Shown here: piece after piece, positions 11,777 through 24,947 of the stretch
How the letters are laid out: each line of letters opens with the position of its first letter
How positions within the stretch are numbered: position 1 is the first letter of the stretch
Assembly: GCF_027595985.1 (NCBI RefSeq)
Contig: NC_073305.1
Location: 110,070,035-110,134,034, forward strand
DNA: 64,000 bases
Direction: 5' to 3'
DNA from: Sorex araneus
Taxonomy: Eukaryota > Chordata > Mammalia > Eulipotyphla > Soricidae
Program-made: the position numbers and the translations under genes
The notes under the pieces: generated by a model
The model's input: only the letters and a program-made list of their open reading frames with translations
Told to the model about the DNA's origin: nothing
Database searches by the model: none

Positions 11777-14323
11777 ATTTGCCCTGTGTTCTTTACTGTC
11801 CTACTGTCCTACTGTCACTGGGGCTCCACAGCCCACTTCTCAAGAGTTGCTTTTTGCCTTTTTGATGTTCCTTTGTTCTCAGGTCAGATGGGTGAGAATT
11901 GCTGTTCTCCAGCCTTCTGCCTGGTCAGACGTGAGAGATCAAAGAGAAATTTCCCTTTCCTGTGCCCCTTTTATATGTTTGCTATCTCTGCTTCTTAGCT
12001 CTTTCCATTATCTGATGCTTTCCCTTCATGTTGCCAAGATTTAAAGTGAACTGCTAACTTGATTACCTTGCATTCTCTATTCCTCACTACATCCACCAAA
12101 CGATTTAACAGATAAAGAAACAGAACTCCACTTCATAATGGTGTCAGAACTAATGAAAAATATTCTCTATAGACTATTATCATTAATGGCTTGGAATAAT
12201 ATAACCATTATAAAACCTATCTTATGGGTATACATAGAAATATTTCTAAAGGGTAAGGAACTTTATAGAGTTTTGAGGCTTTACCCTACTTAAGAGGTAG
12301 AAAATGATTCTGTTACTATTTCATGGAGGACAACAAACAGCATCTAGGGCTCCTGGAACAGAGAAAGAGACATTATTACTTATAGCAAAAGCAGTTGTCA
12401 GAGATTCACAGTAACTTGGTATACCTCTCAGTACTAGTCAGGTTACGCCAGGGCAACAAAAAGCTCACCTGATTGATGCCTGCAAACAAAATGGGATATT
12501 TCCTAGGCTGAAGCACAGAGCTTGGCTATTCATTGCTGTCGTAACAATTATAAGCAAACCTGTTATCTTTTTGTGGGGTAGATAATATGTCATCTCTCAG
12601 GGTTGCCTTCTGCAAACAGAATAAATGTGGTAAAGAGCAAAAAAGGGGTTTGCCTTTTTGTCAGGCCTTGCAATAAAATGCAGGAGTACTCAGGGCCCAC
12701 AGCACATTGCCTACCCCAATAGCTATCATTCGAAATGAAAAGAAAAGAAAAGAAACAACCTAAGAGGATACATTTGTCTCAAGATTTCCCATTACTTCTG
12801 AAAACTGAGATTTTTCTCATCACACCATAGGGAGAAATGTTTCCAAATGCTGTGGTACTTTCTCCTTTATGAACTTTTAAAACTACTTATTCCATATCAG
12901 TATTAATGTGTGACAGCTACACAATGGTGACATTTCAAATATCTAATATGAGTGCCAGTCAATCAAAATAGAAAACTGGTTATAAACAATGCATATACAG
13001 GTGTGAAGTTTAAGCTTTTGCTAAAAATGCAAGAAGCTGGACACCAAATTTTACTGGGATATATTGAAAGGTCCAGCATTTGTTGGGGAAAAAGTAGACA
13101 TCTGACTGCATGTTAATGACCACAGTTCTAGTCTATTTAATCTAATTCAATTTTAAGTGAGTTCAGAAAATAACTTTCTGGCTCAAAAATCTCTGCTATC
13201 ACTACCCCTACTTTGAAATGAATGAGAGGGAACATGTTTGCACAGAAATTAGCCTGTTTGGAAGGCCAGGGTAAAATGTAGTTTTAACTAAAAGGAATTT
13301 CCTGGGAGCAGCTATTTAAGAAAGGTCAAATAATTATTTTAATTTAAAAAAAAGGGGAAAATAATTTTGGGTGATGTTTTTATAGTCTTGAAGAAATGTT
13401 ATGAGTGACTGAAACTCTGGGGACAAAACAATGTCACTTAAAATGGTTCTTTTACATATTGTTAGTGGAGTTATCTAGTTAGACTCTGTAGGAGGTAAAA
13501 TATAATTGACAGTGTGAAAAATTTCCCAAAGAAGCTATGTTATTTTTCATTCTAATTTGGAGAAAGTTCTAAGGCTCATGCATTGCTCACAGCCACTCAG
13601 TAACTTGCAAAACCCAGAAACTAATCAAGGAAAAAATTTTTGTTTGCTTCCCTCTTTTTTTTCAAGGAAAAATATTTCACAATATTTTTTGAAACATACT
13701 TAACCTTATCTTGTCTCATGAGTCTAGAAGATCCCAATGAGGAAGGCATAAATGACTTCATGTAATGAGTAGGAAAATTAAAGTACAGAAATGCTGTGAA
13801 ATTCATTAAAGAAATGCAGCACTATGAGACTCATGTTCCAACTGAATTTAAGAATTATCTATAAACAATAATCTGTTGAACAGTATTAAATCAGACCGTT
13901 GTAAGAATCTCTGCTTCTCATACCTGGAATCAAGTATGAGTAAGTAGAGAAGATAAACAAATCAAATATGTCTCAAATCTTCAGTTAACACTTAACCTCC
14001 ACCTGATCACCAGCCCCCAAATAAACAGAAGTGATTTACCAGGTAATGGAGATCAGGATAGATATTTCACATAGATCATTGTATTGCCACAGCTATCCAT
14101 AAAGTTGGATTATGATAATCAGATAGTTAATGCATTATTAACTGTAATAATTCACCAGAAAGGATGATAGGGAGATATTTTAATTTTAGCATAAATATGT
14201 GAATTTTCTATTTAGAAGTACCTATTAAAACATAGTGGCTGAAGAGGGAAATTTTTATTCTTTTTAGCATTAATAAGTTATTCATATTTTAACCATCTCT
14301 GGTCAAACTACAAAGTTTGCAGT
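11777..14323. other. Longest stretch without young repeats
   Basis: About 2.5 kb with no SINE or L1 3'UTR that I can recognise, apart from a short (AAAAG)n run near 12735-12755. No splice-flanked reading frame or known protein motif is visible. Unique non-coding sequence is the simplest description, but by eye I cannot exclude old, heavily diverged repeats or a conserved non-coding element. Confidence 0.5.
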
Positions 14324-14760
14324 TGTATATTAGTTTCCTGTGGCTGTTACAATAAATTATCTAAAAGTTAGGAGCTCTAAAAATAACAGAAAAATATTTT
14401 ATCACAGTTCTTGGAGCAGAAGCCTGAAATTAATGTGTCATTCAGGTTATATTCCTTCCTAACATTTTAGGTGAGATTTTTTTTGTCTCTTTTAGGAAGT
14501 CATATTGCCTTCAGATTTTACTTGGCTTATAGTACCAACTCTGAATCTATCTCAAAATGACCTTTTCCCCTGTGCATGTAACTTCTCTTCTATCTCTTCT
14601 GAAGGTCTTTTTCAATTGACTTAGGAATCATACAGATAATCCAGGATGATCACATCTCCAGATACTTCAATTAATTACATCTCCAAAGACCCTTTCCCAA
14701 AGGTTACATACATAAATTCTGAAAATATATATTTGTCAGGAGTCCACCCCTCAATCTAAT
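14324..14760 (+). mobile_element. Ancient MaLR-type LTR (MLT1/MST-like)
   Basis: It opens with TGTATATTAGTTTCCTGTGG and continues through CACAGTTCTTGGAGCAGAAG, ATAATCCAGGATGATCACAT and ATTACATCTCCAAAGACCC, in the order known for mammalian MaLR LTRs. Divergence is high, as expected for an insertion predating eulipotyphlan radiation. The 3' boundary is approximate. Confidence 0.7.
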
Positions 14761-14976
14761 CCTATTTGCTTTTCCTGTGAAGTGAGATTTGATATTGTCA
14801 TCAGATTTTCTTCCTTGTTTTTTTTTTATATTATGCATTTCCTTTCCCATGTACTTAGAATACATTAAACAAGAAAAACTGAAAAAAAATGTGCTATAAA
14901 CACAGTGCAATAAGTTAGAAGCATGTTTATCTGCAGAAGATACTTGGGAAAGTATAAATAGTAATAAATCTCCATT

Positions 14977-16690
14977 AAAATTTTTTAAATTGAATCATCT
15001 TGAGATACACAGTTACAATGTTGTTCATGATTGGGTTTCAGTCATAGGATACTCCAATATCCATCCCTTCACCAGTGTACATTTCCCACATTTCCCACCT
15101 GCAGTGTTCCCAATTTCCCTACCACTCTCTATGGTTGGCACTTTTGCTCTCTTTCTCTCTTTCTCCTCTCTCTCACTTTCTGGGCATAATGGTTTGCAAT
15201 ACAGGTGCTAATAGATTATCACATATATCTCTTCACATACTCTCATCACTCAGTTCTTGTCCAGAGTGGTCATCTCTAACTATTGTTATCATAGTGGTCC
15301 CTTCTCCTTCTTAACAATCCCCCTTAATGTGTGGCAAGCTTACAACAGTGGACAAGCCCTTATTTTTACTGTCCTTAAATGTTAGTCTCATACTGTTTTG
15401 TTTTGCTTTTAAATCCCCAAAATGAGTGCAATTATTCTATGTATGTCCCTTTTGTTCTGACTCATTTCACTCAGCATGATACTTTCCACATCCATCCACT
15501 TGTAAGCAAATTTCATGAGTTCATTTTTTCTGGTGACTGCAATGTATGACATTGTGTATATATATACACACACCAGAGTTTCTTTATCCAGTCATCTGTT
15601 CTTGGTTACTCAGGTTGTTTCCAAATTCTGGCTATTGTGAACAGTGCTGCAATAAACACAGAGTTGCAGATGGCATTTATGCTGTGTATTTTGGGGGTTC
15701 ACAATGTATATTCTCAGAAGTGGTATTAGAGGGTTACATGGAAGCTCATAGTTTTGAGAAACGACCGTATTGTTTTTCAAAGAGACTGGATCAGTCGGCA
15801 TTCTTACCAACAATGAATGAGAGTCCTTTCTCCCTGCTTCTGTGTCAGCACTGGTTGTTTTGTTTTTCTTGATGTGTGCTGGTCTATGTGTTATGAGATA
15901 ATATCTCATTGATGATTTGATTTGCCATCTCCCTACTCCTCCCTCTACTTAATGATGTAGAGCAATTTTTTACCTGTCTTTTGGCCATTTGTATTTCTGC
16001 TTTGAGGAAGTTTCTTTTGATTTCTTCTCTCCATTTTTTGATGAGGTTGGATGCTTTTCCCATAAAGTTCTACCAGTGCCTTAAATATCTTTGATATCAA
16101 CCCCTTATCATATGGGTATTGAATAATAATTCTCATTCTGTAGGCTTTGTATCTTGTTCACCATTTCTTTTGAGTGCAGAAGCTTCTTAGTTTAATGTAG
16201 TCCTATTTATCTTTGTTTCAAAATTTGTTTGGTCAGTGGTTTCTCATCTTTAAGATGCCTTTGGGCTGGAGCGATAGCACAGCACTTAGGGCGTTTACCT
16301 TGCACACAGCCGACACTGGTTCAATTTCTCTGTCCCTCTCGGAGAGCCCAGCAAGCTACCGAGAGTTTCCTGCCCGCACGGCAGAGCCTGGCAAGCTACC
16401 CGTAGCATATTTGTTATGCCAAAAACAGTAACAACGAGTCTTACAATGGAGACGTTACTGGTGCCCGCTCCTGCAAATTGATGAGCAATGGGATGACAGT
16501 GATACAGTGAAGATACCTTTAGTGTCAATGTCATGGAAGTTTCTGTCTACATTTTCCACCATGTTCCTATGGACTCAAATCTGATATTGAGGTCTTTAAT
16601 CTATTTTGATCAGACTTTTGTAAGTGGCATTAAAAAGAGAACTGAATTCAGTTTTTTTGCATGAAGTTGCCCAGTTTTCTCAGCATTTTA
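14977..16690 (-). mobile_element. 5'-truncated L1, antisense, split by a SINE
   Basis: Minus-strand L1: 3' end at about 14985 (reverse of ATTCAATT), 3'UTR to about 15330, then decayed ORF2 C-terminal sequence to 16251, interrupted by the SINE at 16263-16509 and resuming to about 16690. Recognisable ORF2-end landmarks on this strand include CACTCAGCATGATACTTTCC and CAATAAACACAGAGTTGCAG. Stops and frameshifts break the frame, so it is inactive. Confidence 0.82.
16263..16509 (+). mobile_element. A-type tRNA-SINE inside L1, 11-bp TSD
   Basis: Complete sense copy ending GATGACAGTGATACAGTG. Flanks AAGATGCCTTT (16252-16262) and AAGATACCTTT (16510-16520) are the TSD with one substitution. The host is L1 ORF2, so the SINE is younger than that L1. 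Confidence 0.92.
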
Positions 16691-18079
16691 AAAGAAAGGT
16701 AAATAACCATGAAGTTGAAATATCTTAACCCTCTACAGGAAAAATTTAATTAAAAGGAATGATATTTCCTTATTTTCAAAATTTTCCTCTTAAATGAGTA
16801 AAGACTATGTCATTCTTCCTCCCATTATTGGAGCAGCAACACTACTATTAATAAAGCACTAGATGCCAGAAGCTCCAAAGGTCAAGAGAGACAATTTTCT
16901 CTGTGGCTTGTGTGAATCTCCTTAGGGGGAATGCAGGTGTTGCCAATCTCTTGCCCTCTGCCCTCAGGCATCTGTGCCAGTGCTCATGATGTTTTGATAC
17001 ACCAAATCAGCCTCCACTAGTTCCATTCTCTTGGACTTTGTCTTCATTCTCTTTCTTTATGAGATTTTTACTGACTTTAAATACTTTTCCACTTCAGAGG
17101 GAGTATTATTTTAGCATGTTTATCTTAAAGATCTCCATTTCATCTACACTAATAGCGTCCAATTCAGAGAGGATTACCGGAATGGATTTCACTCTAAAGG
17201 ATTACATGAATAAATTAATTAAAGCCCCTGATATCCAATAAACTTCTAATAAAAGTAGACTTTTATTATTCTAATCATTATGTGAGAATCATCTCATGTG
17301 TCATCTTTGTCATTTTTATCACCGACTTTTATCATTTTACCAAGATTTAATTTTTTAATTTAATTTTTGTCATTGTAACCTTTTATTTTCTCCTTCCAAA
17401 ATCTTAGTATTTTTTCTGTTCTTTCATCAACTTCTTAAATTTCATTATTGCCATTAAATCTTGTTCTTTCATGATTGTAGTTGTTTTATTCCTACCCTTT
17501 GAACCATTTTTTCCTTTTATATTTTTCTCTCATTATAGGATTCTTTCCATTTCTAAGTATCTAGGTTTTTTTCTAACTTGTTTTAAATTAGTTTCTACTT
17601 TATGACATTTAAAATAAATTTTTAATTTTTTATAGACACTTTGATTTACGTTATTGATAGTTGAATTGTAGGCATGCTATATGCCAGCATCAGCCTCACT
17701 GTCAGTGTCAACTTCTCTCCAAGGACATTCCCAAGTTTCCACCTACCCTGCAACCTGCCTCCTTGACAGGCACATCTTTAAGTTGGGTTGTTGTGACTTG
17801 GACTATATTTTTAATGATTTGTAGTTCAGCATTTTAAGTACCTCTTAATTATTTTTCTGTTCTTTCTTATTCTGTCCTTCACACTATTGTAAATTTGCTC
17901 TCTTTTCAACTTTTTTCTCATTAAATTTTTATATTCCCAAAGTCCTTAGTATCTTGATGCCAATTCTTTGACTTTCTTAACTTTGTTTCATGTAAGTCCA
18001 GTAATATGGGAAATAGGAGTACTGCTTAGTGTTCACTTGTCAAACATCCCTGGGTTTTATTTAGACTACCTTCAATGAT
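16691..18079. other. No recognised feature
   Basis: AT-rich; the 17330-18000 part is T-rich and could be a very old antisense L1 remnant, but I could not align it to a known block. No credible gene. Confidence 0.4.
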
Positions 18080-18326
18080 GGGCTGGAGTGATAGCACAGC
18101 AGGTAGGGCATTTGCCTTACACGAGGTCGATCCGGGTTTGATTCCTCTGCCCCTCTCGGAGAGCCTGGCAAGCTACCGAGAGTATCTCGCTCCCATGGCA
18201 GAGCCTGGCAAGCTACCCATGGCATATTGGATATGCCAAAAACAGTAACAAAAAGTCTCACAATGGAGACGTTACTGGTGCCTGTTTGAGCAAATTTATG
18301 AACAACGGGAGGACAGTGCTACAGTG
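18080..18326 (+). mobile_element. A-type tRNA-SINE, perfect 14-bp TSD
   Basis: Sense copy with GGGCTGGAGTGATAGCACAG head and a GGACAGTGCTACAGTG tail. CTACCTTCAATGAT occurs at 18066-18079 and 18327-18340 with no mismatch. The tail is non-poly(A). Confidence 0.93.
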
Positions 18327-18465
18327 CTACCTTCAATGATGCTCCAAAATAAAATCACATAATAGGTTATTTGGAAGACCAACAAGCTAAAAAAGAAATC
18401 TTCCCTAGCACCTAGCAAATTTTAGAGAAACAATATACTCAGATTAATGAAATGATGCTAAGTTT

Positions 18466-18632
18466 TAGGGCTACAGAAATAGCATAGGGAATAAGGTACT
18501 TGCTTTGCATCCACCAACCCTGGTTTGAATTTTGAGCACCATGTATGTTTCCTCAAGAATTTCTGGGTATTACTCCTGAGCACAAAGCCAAGAATAGACT
18601 TTGAGTGTTAGTAGGGGTAGACCCAAAATAAC
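18466..18632 (+). mobile_element. Old B-type SINE
   Basis: Degenerate sense copy: GGGCTACAGAAATAGCATAG, a worn B box (GGTTTGAATTTTG), ATTACTCCTGAGCACAAAGCC and TAGACCCAAAATAA all align to the B-type body. Strong divergence suggests an early member of the family. Confidence 0.72.
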
Positions 18633-18664
18633 ATCAAAATAATAATGTTTGATTTAAAAAATTT

Positions 18665-18829
18665 ATTTGTTTTTTTGGGAACTCCTGCAGAGGCTCTCGG
18701 GACTTCCTTCTGGTTCTGTACTCAGAGACCACTCATTGTGAGGCTCAGGTTTCCATGTGTGGTGCCAGATTGAACCCAAATGGGCATGTACAAGGCAGGC
18801 ATCTTACCCGGTGTTCTATCTCTCCAGTA
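18665..18829 (-). mobile_element. Old B-type SINE, antisense
   Basis: A T-rich left end is followed by diverged B-type blocks (TTCTGGTTCTGTACTCAG, TTGAACCCAAATGGGC, ACAAGGCAGGCATCTTACCC, TCTCTCCAG). It lies about 30 bp after another old copy in the opposite orientation. Confidence 0.7.
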
Positions 18830-19265
18830 TTAAAGGGGAAATCAAGACGGTAGACTGGTAGGATCCCAAAAATCGCTTCTCCCTCACAAATATAGAAAAT
18901 CTGCATTTCATTTTACTACACTGACTTTGGAAAAATAATGGAGTTGTTCAGTATCCATGGAAAGTATACAGAAAAGGTGAGAACCATGAGAACCACGAGG
19001 ATGGGCAGGAAAATCTCAAACAAAGTATTGCTAGAAATGCTTCTAGGACACTATAAGCCAAGGTCAGGAGGGGAATCAGATATGTGCAGTCTCTCCCTGC
19101 ACTTATTGGAGGGTGTATGTCCTCATTAGGAACTCAGAAAGGAAACTGCATGTTGTGTACCTGCATGCTAAGTATACACCATGCAAGTCCTCATATTGAG
19201 TGCCTAATGTATAGCAAACAGAGGACTTTTCTTCAGAGGACAATGGCAACAGAGATCACTAAACA

Positions 19266-19394
19266 GTGGTAGTACAACAGGTAACCATTGCATGTAACTG
19301 ACCCTGTTTTGATCCTCTGGCACCCATATGAGTCCAGGTAGGAATGATCTCTGAGCAGAGAGCCAGGAATAAACCGCGAGCTTTGCCATTGTGC
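19266..19394 (+). mobile_element. Degenerate B-type SINE fragment
   Basis: Weak alignment to the B-type SINE: ACCATTGCATGTAACTGACC near the head, then CTCTGAGCAGAGAGCCAGGA and GCTTTGCCATTGTG near the 3' part. Several indels. Confidence 0.5.
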
Positions 19395-19396
19395 AT

Positions 19397-19628
19397 CACT
19401 GTATCACTGTATCACTGTCATCCCATCATTCATCGATTTACTCAAGTGGGCACCAGTAACATCTCCATTTGTCCCAGCCCTGAGATTTTAGTATCATCTC
19501 CTTATTCATTTTTCCCAACGATTGGAGGCTCTTTTCAGGGCCAGGGGAATGAGACCTGTTATTGTTACTCTTTTTGGCATATCAAATATGCCATGGGGAG
19601 CTTGCCAGGCTCTTCAGTGCAATCTGCC
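19397..19628 (-). mobile_element. SINE-tail element without tRNA head, 5'-truncated
   Basis: It begins with the shared CACTGTATCACTGTATC tail and holds GCCCTGAGATTTTAG and CCAGGGGAATGAGACC. It is truncated within the GAGCTTGCCAGGCTCT block. Same class as 11071-11344. Confidence 0.75.
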
Positions 19629-19848
19629 AAATAGTTAAAAATAATTGGAAAGATTTTCAAAAACGTTTTAAAATTTTTAGTTCTGAAATAAGCAGAGTCA
19701 CAGGAAGTTACACAGAGCAGTCCTTTACACCCTTCAGTTTCCCAGTGATTCCAGCCTGTGGAACTATGTCCAGAGACCAGGAATGACATTGGTAGCATGT
19801 GTGCGAATAGGTTTATGTCATTTTATCATATGGGAAGACTAATATTAT

Positions 19849-19986
19849 GGGTTACACCCAGCAGTGCTCAGGGGTTATTCCTGGTTCTGCATTCAGGAAT
19901 TACTCCTGGCAATGTCCGGGGGACCAAATGGGACACCGGGGATCAAGCCCGGGTAGGCTGCACCCACTGTATTATTGCTCTGGCCC
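19849..19986 (-). mobile_element. B-type SINE, truncated
   Basis: Antisense copy with GGTTACACCCAGCAGTGCTC, AGGAATTACTCCTGGC, GGGGATCAAGCCCGGGT. Part of the head between GGCTGCA and CCCACTGT is deleted, and there is no clear poly(T) at the left. Confidence 0.75.
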
Positions 19987-20254
19987 CTCTATGACAATCT
20001 TGGTACAGAACTGTTCCATCATCAGAAAGATTCCAAGCTATATTTCAAAGGTGGGAAATATCTAATCTATGGGCTATAATAAGGTCGACCACAGACAGTA
20101 TAGATCTGTATGATTTCACTGACTGTGGTCCATCTGCCTGTATTTTATCACCTGAGAATGATGTGATAAACATCCAAATGACACATGGCAGAAAAAAAGT
20201 AGTCATACCTGCTTTCTCTTTCTAATCACAGCAAAAAGAAATCTAATATGGTAT

Positions 20255-20552
20255 TAATGGATCTATACAGGGACCACAATCCCCCATAAATCAAATCCTC
20301 AATAAAATCTTAGCAAACCAAATCCAATGGCATATCAAAATATATCATACACCAGAATCAAGTGGAATTTATTCCATGGGTGTAAGGACAGTTTAACATA
20401 TATAAATCAATTAATATTATGCACTGTCACCCATGATAAACACTCTCAAACAAAAAGGAGCAGAAGGAATCTCCCTTAAGATAATAGTGGCTGTCTGTAA
20501 CAAGTCCACATGCAGTATCATTCTCAGTAGTGAAAAACTAAAAGATTGCTCT
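20255..20552 (+). mobile_element. Left part of an older L1 (ORF2)
   Basis: L1 ORF2 reverse-transcriptase region: TCCTCAATAAAATCTTAGC, CATGGGTGTAAGGACAGTTT and ATCATTCTCAGTAGTGAAAA are in the expected order. The same L1 resumes at 22177 after a nested insertion. The reading frame is broken. Confidence 0.75.
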
Positions 20553-22176
20553 AGAAACAGACCTTCAAAGCAATGGAACAGAGTTGAATATCCTGTCACA
20601 GACCCCCAAATATATGGCCACTTAATCTTTGATGAAGGAGCAAGAAATGTGAAGTGAAACAAGGAAAGCCTCTCCAACAAGTGGTGCTGGGAAAATTGGA
20701 TAGCTACCTGCAAAAAAATGAACTCTGACCTCTGTCTTATGCCAGGCACAAAAGTCAGATCAAAGTAGATTAAAGACCTCAATAGCAGACATGAATCTAT
20801 AAGGTACATAGAAGAAAATGTAGGCAGACCTCTCCATGACATTGAAGTTAAAAACATCTTTAAGGATGAAACAGCACTGACCATGCAAGTGGAAGCAAAA
20901 ATAAACAAATGGGACTATATCAAACTAAGAAGATTCTGCACTTCAAAAGAAACAGTGACCAAAATGCAGAAAGAGCCCACAAAATGGGAAAGAATATTCA
21001 CCCAATACCCATCTACTAAGGGATTAATATCTAGGATATGCAAGACACTAGTAGAATTGTATAAGAACAAAACCTCCAACCCCATCAAAAAATGGGGAGA
21101 AGAAATGAACAGAAGTTTCCTCAAAAAAGAAATACAAATGGCCAAAAGGCACATGAAAAAATGCTCCACATCACTAGTTATCAGGAAGATGCAAATCAAA
21201 ACAACAATGAGATATCATCTTACACCACAGACACTGGCACACATTCAAAAGAACAAAAACAACCAGTGCTGGCTTGAATGTGGGGAAAAAGGGACTCTCT
21301 TTCACTGTTGGGGAGAATGCTGAATGGTCCAGCCTTTCTGGAAAACAATATGGACAGACCTTCAAAGAGTAGAAATTGAGCTTCCATATGACCCCCAATA
21401 CCACTTCTGGGAATATATCCCGAGGATGCAAAAAAGCACAGTAGAAATGACATCTGTACCTATATATTCATTACAGGACTGTTCACAATAGCCAAAATAT
21501 GGAAACAACCCGAGTGCCCTAAAACAGATGACTGGCTAAAAAACTTTGGTGCATCTACGCAATGGAATACTATGCAGCTATTAGGAGAGATGAAGTCATG
21601 AAATTTGCCTATAAATGGGTAGATATGGAGATTATCATGCTAAGTGAAATGAGTCAGAAAGAGAGGGACAGACATAGAAGGACTGCACTCATTTGTATAG
21701 TATAGAATAACATCACATGAGGGTGACACCCAAGGACAATACATACAAGGGCCATACAAGGACAATATATACAAGGGCCATACAAGGGCCAGGAGGATTG
21801 CCCCATAGCTGGAAAACTGCTTCATGAGTGGAGGAGAGAAAACATATGAAATAGAAAAGGGATCACTAAGAAAGTGATGGCTGGAGGAATCAGTTGGGAT
21901 GGGATGGGAGATATGTGCTGAAAGTAGATAATGGAACAAACACGATGACCTCTCAGTGTCTGTGTTGCAAGCCATAATGCCCAAAGGAGAGAGAGAGTAT
22001 GGAGAATATTGTCTGACATGGAGGCAGGGGGAGGGTGGGAAAGGGGGGATATACCAGGGATATTGGTGGTGAGGAATGTGCACTGGTGGAGGGATGGGTG
22101 TTTGATCATTGTGGGATTGTAACCCAAACATGAAAGCTTGTAACTATCTCATGGTGATTCAATAAAATTAAAAAAG
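20553..22176 (+). mobile_element. Younger L1 nested in an older L1
   Basis: A 1.6-kb 5'-truncated L1. About 20560-21700 covers ORF2 C-terminal coding sequence with several frame breaks, and about 21700-22165 is the 3'UTR, including a short GGGCCATACAAGGACAATAT-type repetition at 21735-21790, ending AATAAAATTAAAAAAG. Flanks AAAAGATTGCTCT (20540-20552) and AAAAGATTACATCT (22177-22190) are the probable TSD. When this unit is removed, the two halves of the older L1 rejoin in register. ORF2 is not intact; there is no functional protein. Confidence 0.82.
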
Positions 22177-24540
22177 AAAAGATTACATCTGAGATCAGGT
22201 ATAAGGCAAAGAGATCCAGTTTTATTCAATATAATAAAAGAATTTCTAGTTACAAAAATTAGGCAAGAAAAAATCAAAGAGATCCAAATCAGAAAATAAG
22301 AAATCAAATTACCTCTTCTGACGATAATAATGCTATACATAGAAAGTGTAAAGAATTCATTTACAAAGTTCCTAGAAATAATAAACCAATACAGTACAGC
22401 TAAGCAGTCAGCTACAAACTTGATACAAAATCTTTTGCATTCTTACATACAAATAATTAACCAGAAGAGAAATATATCATAGAATTTATCACATTTAAAA
22501 TAGTATCCAAAACATCAAGTATCTAGGAAGCAACTTAAAAGAAGTGAGATATACATACCATGAAAACTATGAATCACTTAATAAGGAGAGAGAAGACCTT
22601 AGGAATTGAAAAAATACTCCATGTTCATGGTTTGAAAAAATCAATATTGTCAAAATGCCCATCCTATCTAAATTATTATACAAATGCAATACCATTCTCA
22701 TTCAAATTCAGATTAGATTTTTCAGAGATTTAGAATAGTTGATAGTACAGTTTGTATGAAAACATAAAGCACTCCAGATAGCCAAATCTATATTGAAAAA
22801 TAGGAAACAAAGAGATATTTCATTACATAACTTGAAATTACACTATATAGCTAAGGTGACCAAAACTGCATGGTATTGGAATGAAGACAGACTCTCTAAT
22901 GAATGTATAATCCTCAAACATATTCCAAGATCTATTGTCAGCTGATCTTCAACACAGGAGCTGGGTACATGAAACGAAGTAAAGACAACCTCTTCAGCAA
23001 ATAGCATTTTGAAAACGACATGACCACATGTAAAAAAAAATTGAAGCTGAGTCCATATCTCACAACTGACACAAAAAATCACTTCAAAATTAATTAAAAA
23101 CTATTAAAAAAACAGAACCCATAAAATGCATTGAGAAAAACATAGGCAAAGCAATGCAAGATTTGAACTTCAAAGGTGTTTTCAATGATATGATTCTAAT
23201 GGCAAAGTCGGGCAATAGGACAAAAAAATAAACAAAATCTAATTAAGGAGTTCCTTCATGACAAAAGACACACAGGCTAAAACTAAAAAATACCCAAATG
23301 AATAGTTAAAATATTTTCATTCAGCATACTAGACAAAAGGTTTGTAGCAATATATATAAAGTTATTCACAAATATCAATGACAAGAAAAAAATTTTTTAA
23401 TAAACAACTATCAAAAATGGGTAGAAGAAATAAACAGACACTTCTCTGAAGAAAACAAGTGGAGGGTCAATAAGTTGATGGAAAATTGCTCATCATCACT
23501 TAGTAGCAAGGAAATCTAAACCAAGACAACAGTAAGATATCACTCACACCAGTGAAAATGGCACATATTAAAATTATTAGAGAACAATTGGTGTTGGTGA
23601 GGATGTGTCAAATAAGGACCTCTCCATCCACTATTTGTGGGAATGCTGTTTGGTTCAACCCATGTGGAAAACAGAATGGAGATTTATCAGAAGAATTAAA
23701 TTCTGCAGTATGACCCAGCAACCCCACTTCTGAGTAACTACCTCCAGTACAAAAACATTCATTAAAAAGGACATATGTGATGCCACTATTCATTGTAGCA
23801 CTTATCACAATAGCTAGACTATGGAATCAACCTAGGTGTACAAATAGGGAAGAGTGGATTACAAAAGTGTCAGACACACATACATACACACACACACAGC
23901 TGCAAGAAATGATGAAATTATGCTAGTTTCTGCAGCTTGGATGGACTGAATGATATATGTTAAACGAACTAAGTCAGAAGAAGAACATACATAGGATGAT
24001 ATCACTTGTCAATGGTATACAGGCTGAGAGGACAGGGGGATGTAAGGTATTGAAGGGGAGACATTAGATCACCAATGACTAGGAAGGAAAAGGAGAGGGA
24101 AGGAAAGAAAATGATAGGGGAAGTAAGAAGATGCAGACAGAAAGTAACAGGGGCAAGGAGGAGGGCCTCAGGCATATCAGTGAGATACAGGTATATATAT
24201 GAATATCTAAATCATAGAACCAACAACACCAATAGTTGAATTTTAGACATATAATATTTCACTTGCCTAAAACACAACCTTCAATAAGTTTGTAACTCAT
24301 AGTTGTTTAACAATAATAGAAAAAAATTAAAACAACAACACTTATAGCAGGAGATAAAAACTACAATAATAGAACTTAATAATGTGACTGTCAATAAGGC
24401 AGGTTGTAGGGTGGGAGGGAACCTGAGGCCACTGATGAAAGGAAGTTGACACTAGTAGTGGGATTAGTACTGGAATTTTGCCTAAACCTCAACTATTGAT
24501 AACTGCATAAAAAATAATAAAATCTTATCAATTTAGAGAT
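22177..24540 (+). mobile_element. Right part of the older L1 with doubled 3'UTR
   Basis: It continues ORF2 where 20552 stopped (GATCAGGTATAAGGCAAAGA), goes through the C-terminal region (TGTGTCAAATAAGGACCTC, ATGGAATCAACCTAGGTG) and ends in the older 3'UTR type. Two successive 3'UTR ends are visible, near 24300-24345 and near 24370-24535, each leading to a AACTCAACTATTGATAAC-type or similar end. Many stops. Confidence 0.75.
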
Positions 24541-24544
24541 GTAT

Positions 24545-24946
24545 TCAATACTGTGTTTATTGCAGTGCCGTTGACAATAGCCAAAAACTGAAAATAATCT
24601 GTTCACTCACAGATGATTAGGTGAAGATGTGACATATATAGATATATGCATTTGTACATATATGTATACATATGAATGCTAGCTATAAAAATATAAACTT
24701 GTCATTTAAACAGGAATAGAACTTGATGAAACTATTTTTAGCAAACTTAATCAGAAGGAGAAAGCAAATACTGGAAGGTTTCATTCTTATGAGAAGCATT
24801 AAAAAAACAAGCAAACAAGAAAACAAAACAAAACAAATATTTACATTGTCACTATAGAACTGTATAACTGTGGTTATAGAATGAATGCAAAAGGTAGATG
24901 GGCTTTAGTGGATTGTGGTGGAGAATTTGGTGGTAGATCAGTTACC
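24545..24946 (+). mobile_element. Old L1 3' fragment
   Basis: A second, diverged piece of L1 ORF2 end and 3'UTR (ACAATAGCCAAAAACTGAAA, AATAGAACTTGATGAAACT) directly after the previous L1. It ends at the composite repeat. Confidence 0.55.
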
Positions 24947-24947
24947 A

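Noticed and set aside
20883-21323. 146-codon L1 ORF2 frame as an active gene
   Set aside because: Typical ORF2 C-terminal wording but flanked by frame breaks and a 5'-truncated element; not functional.
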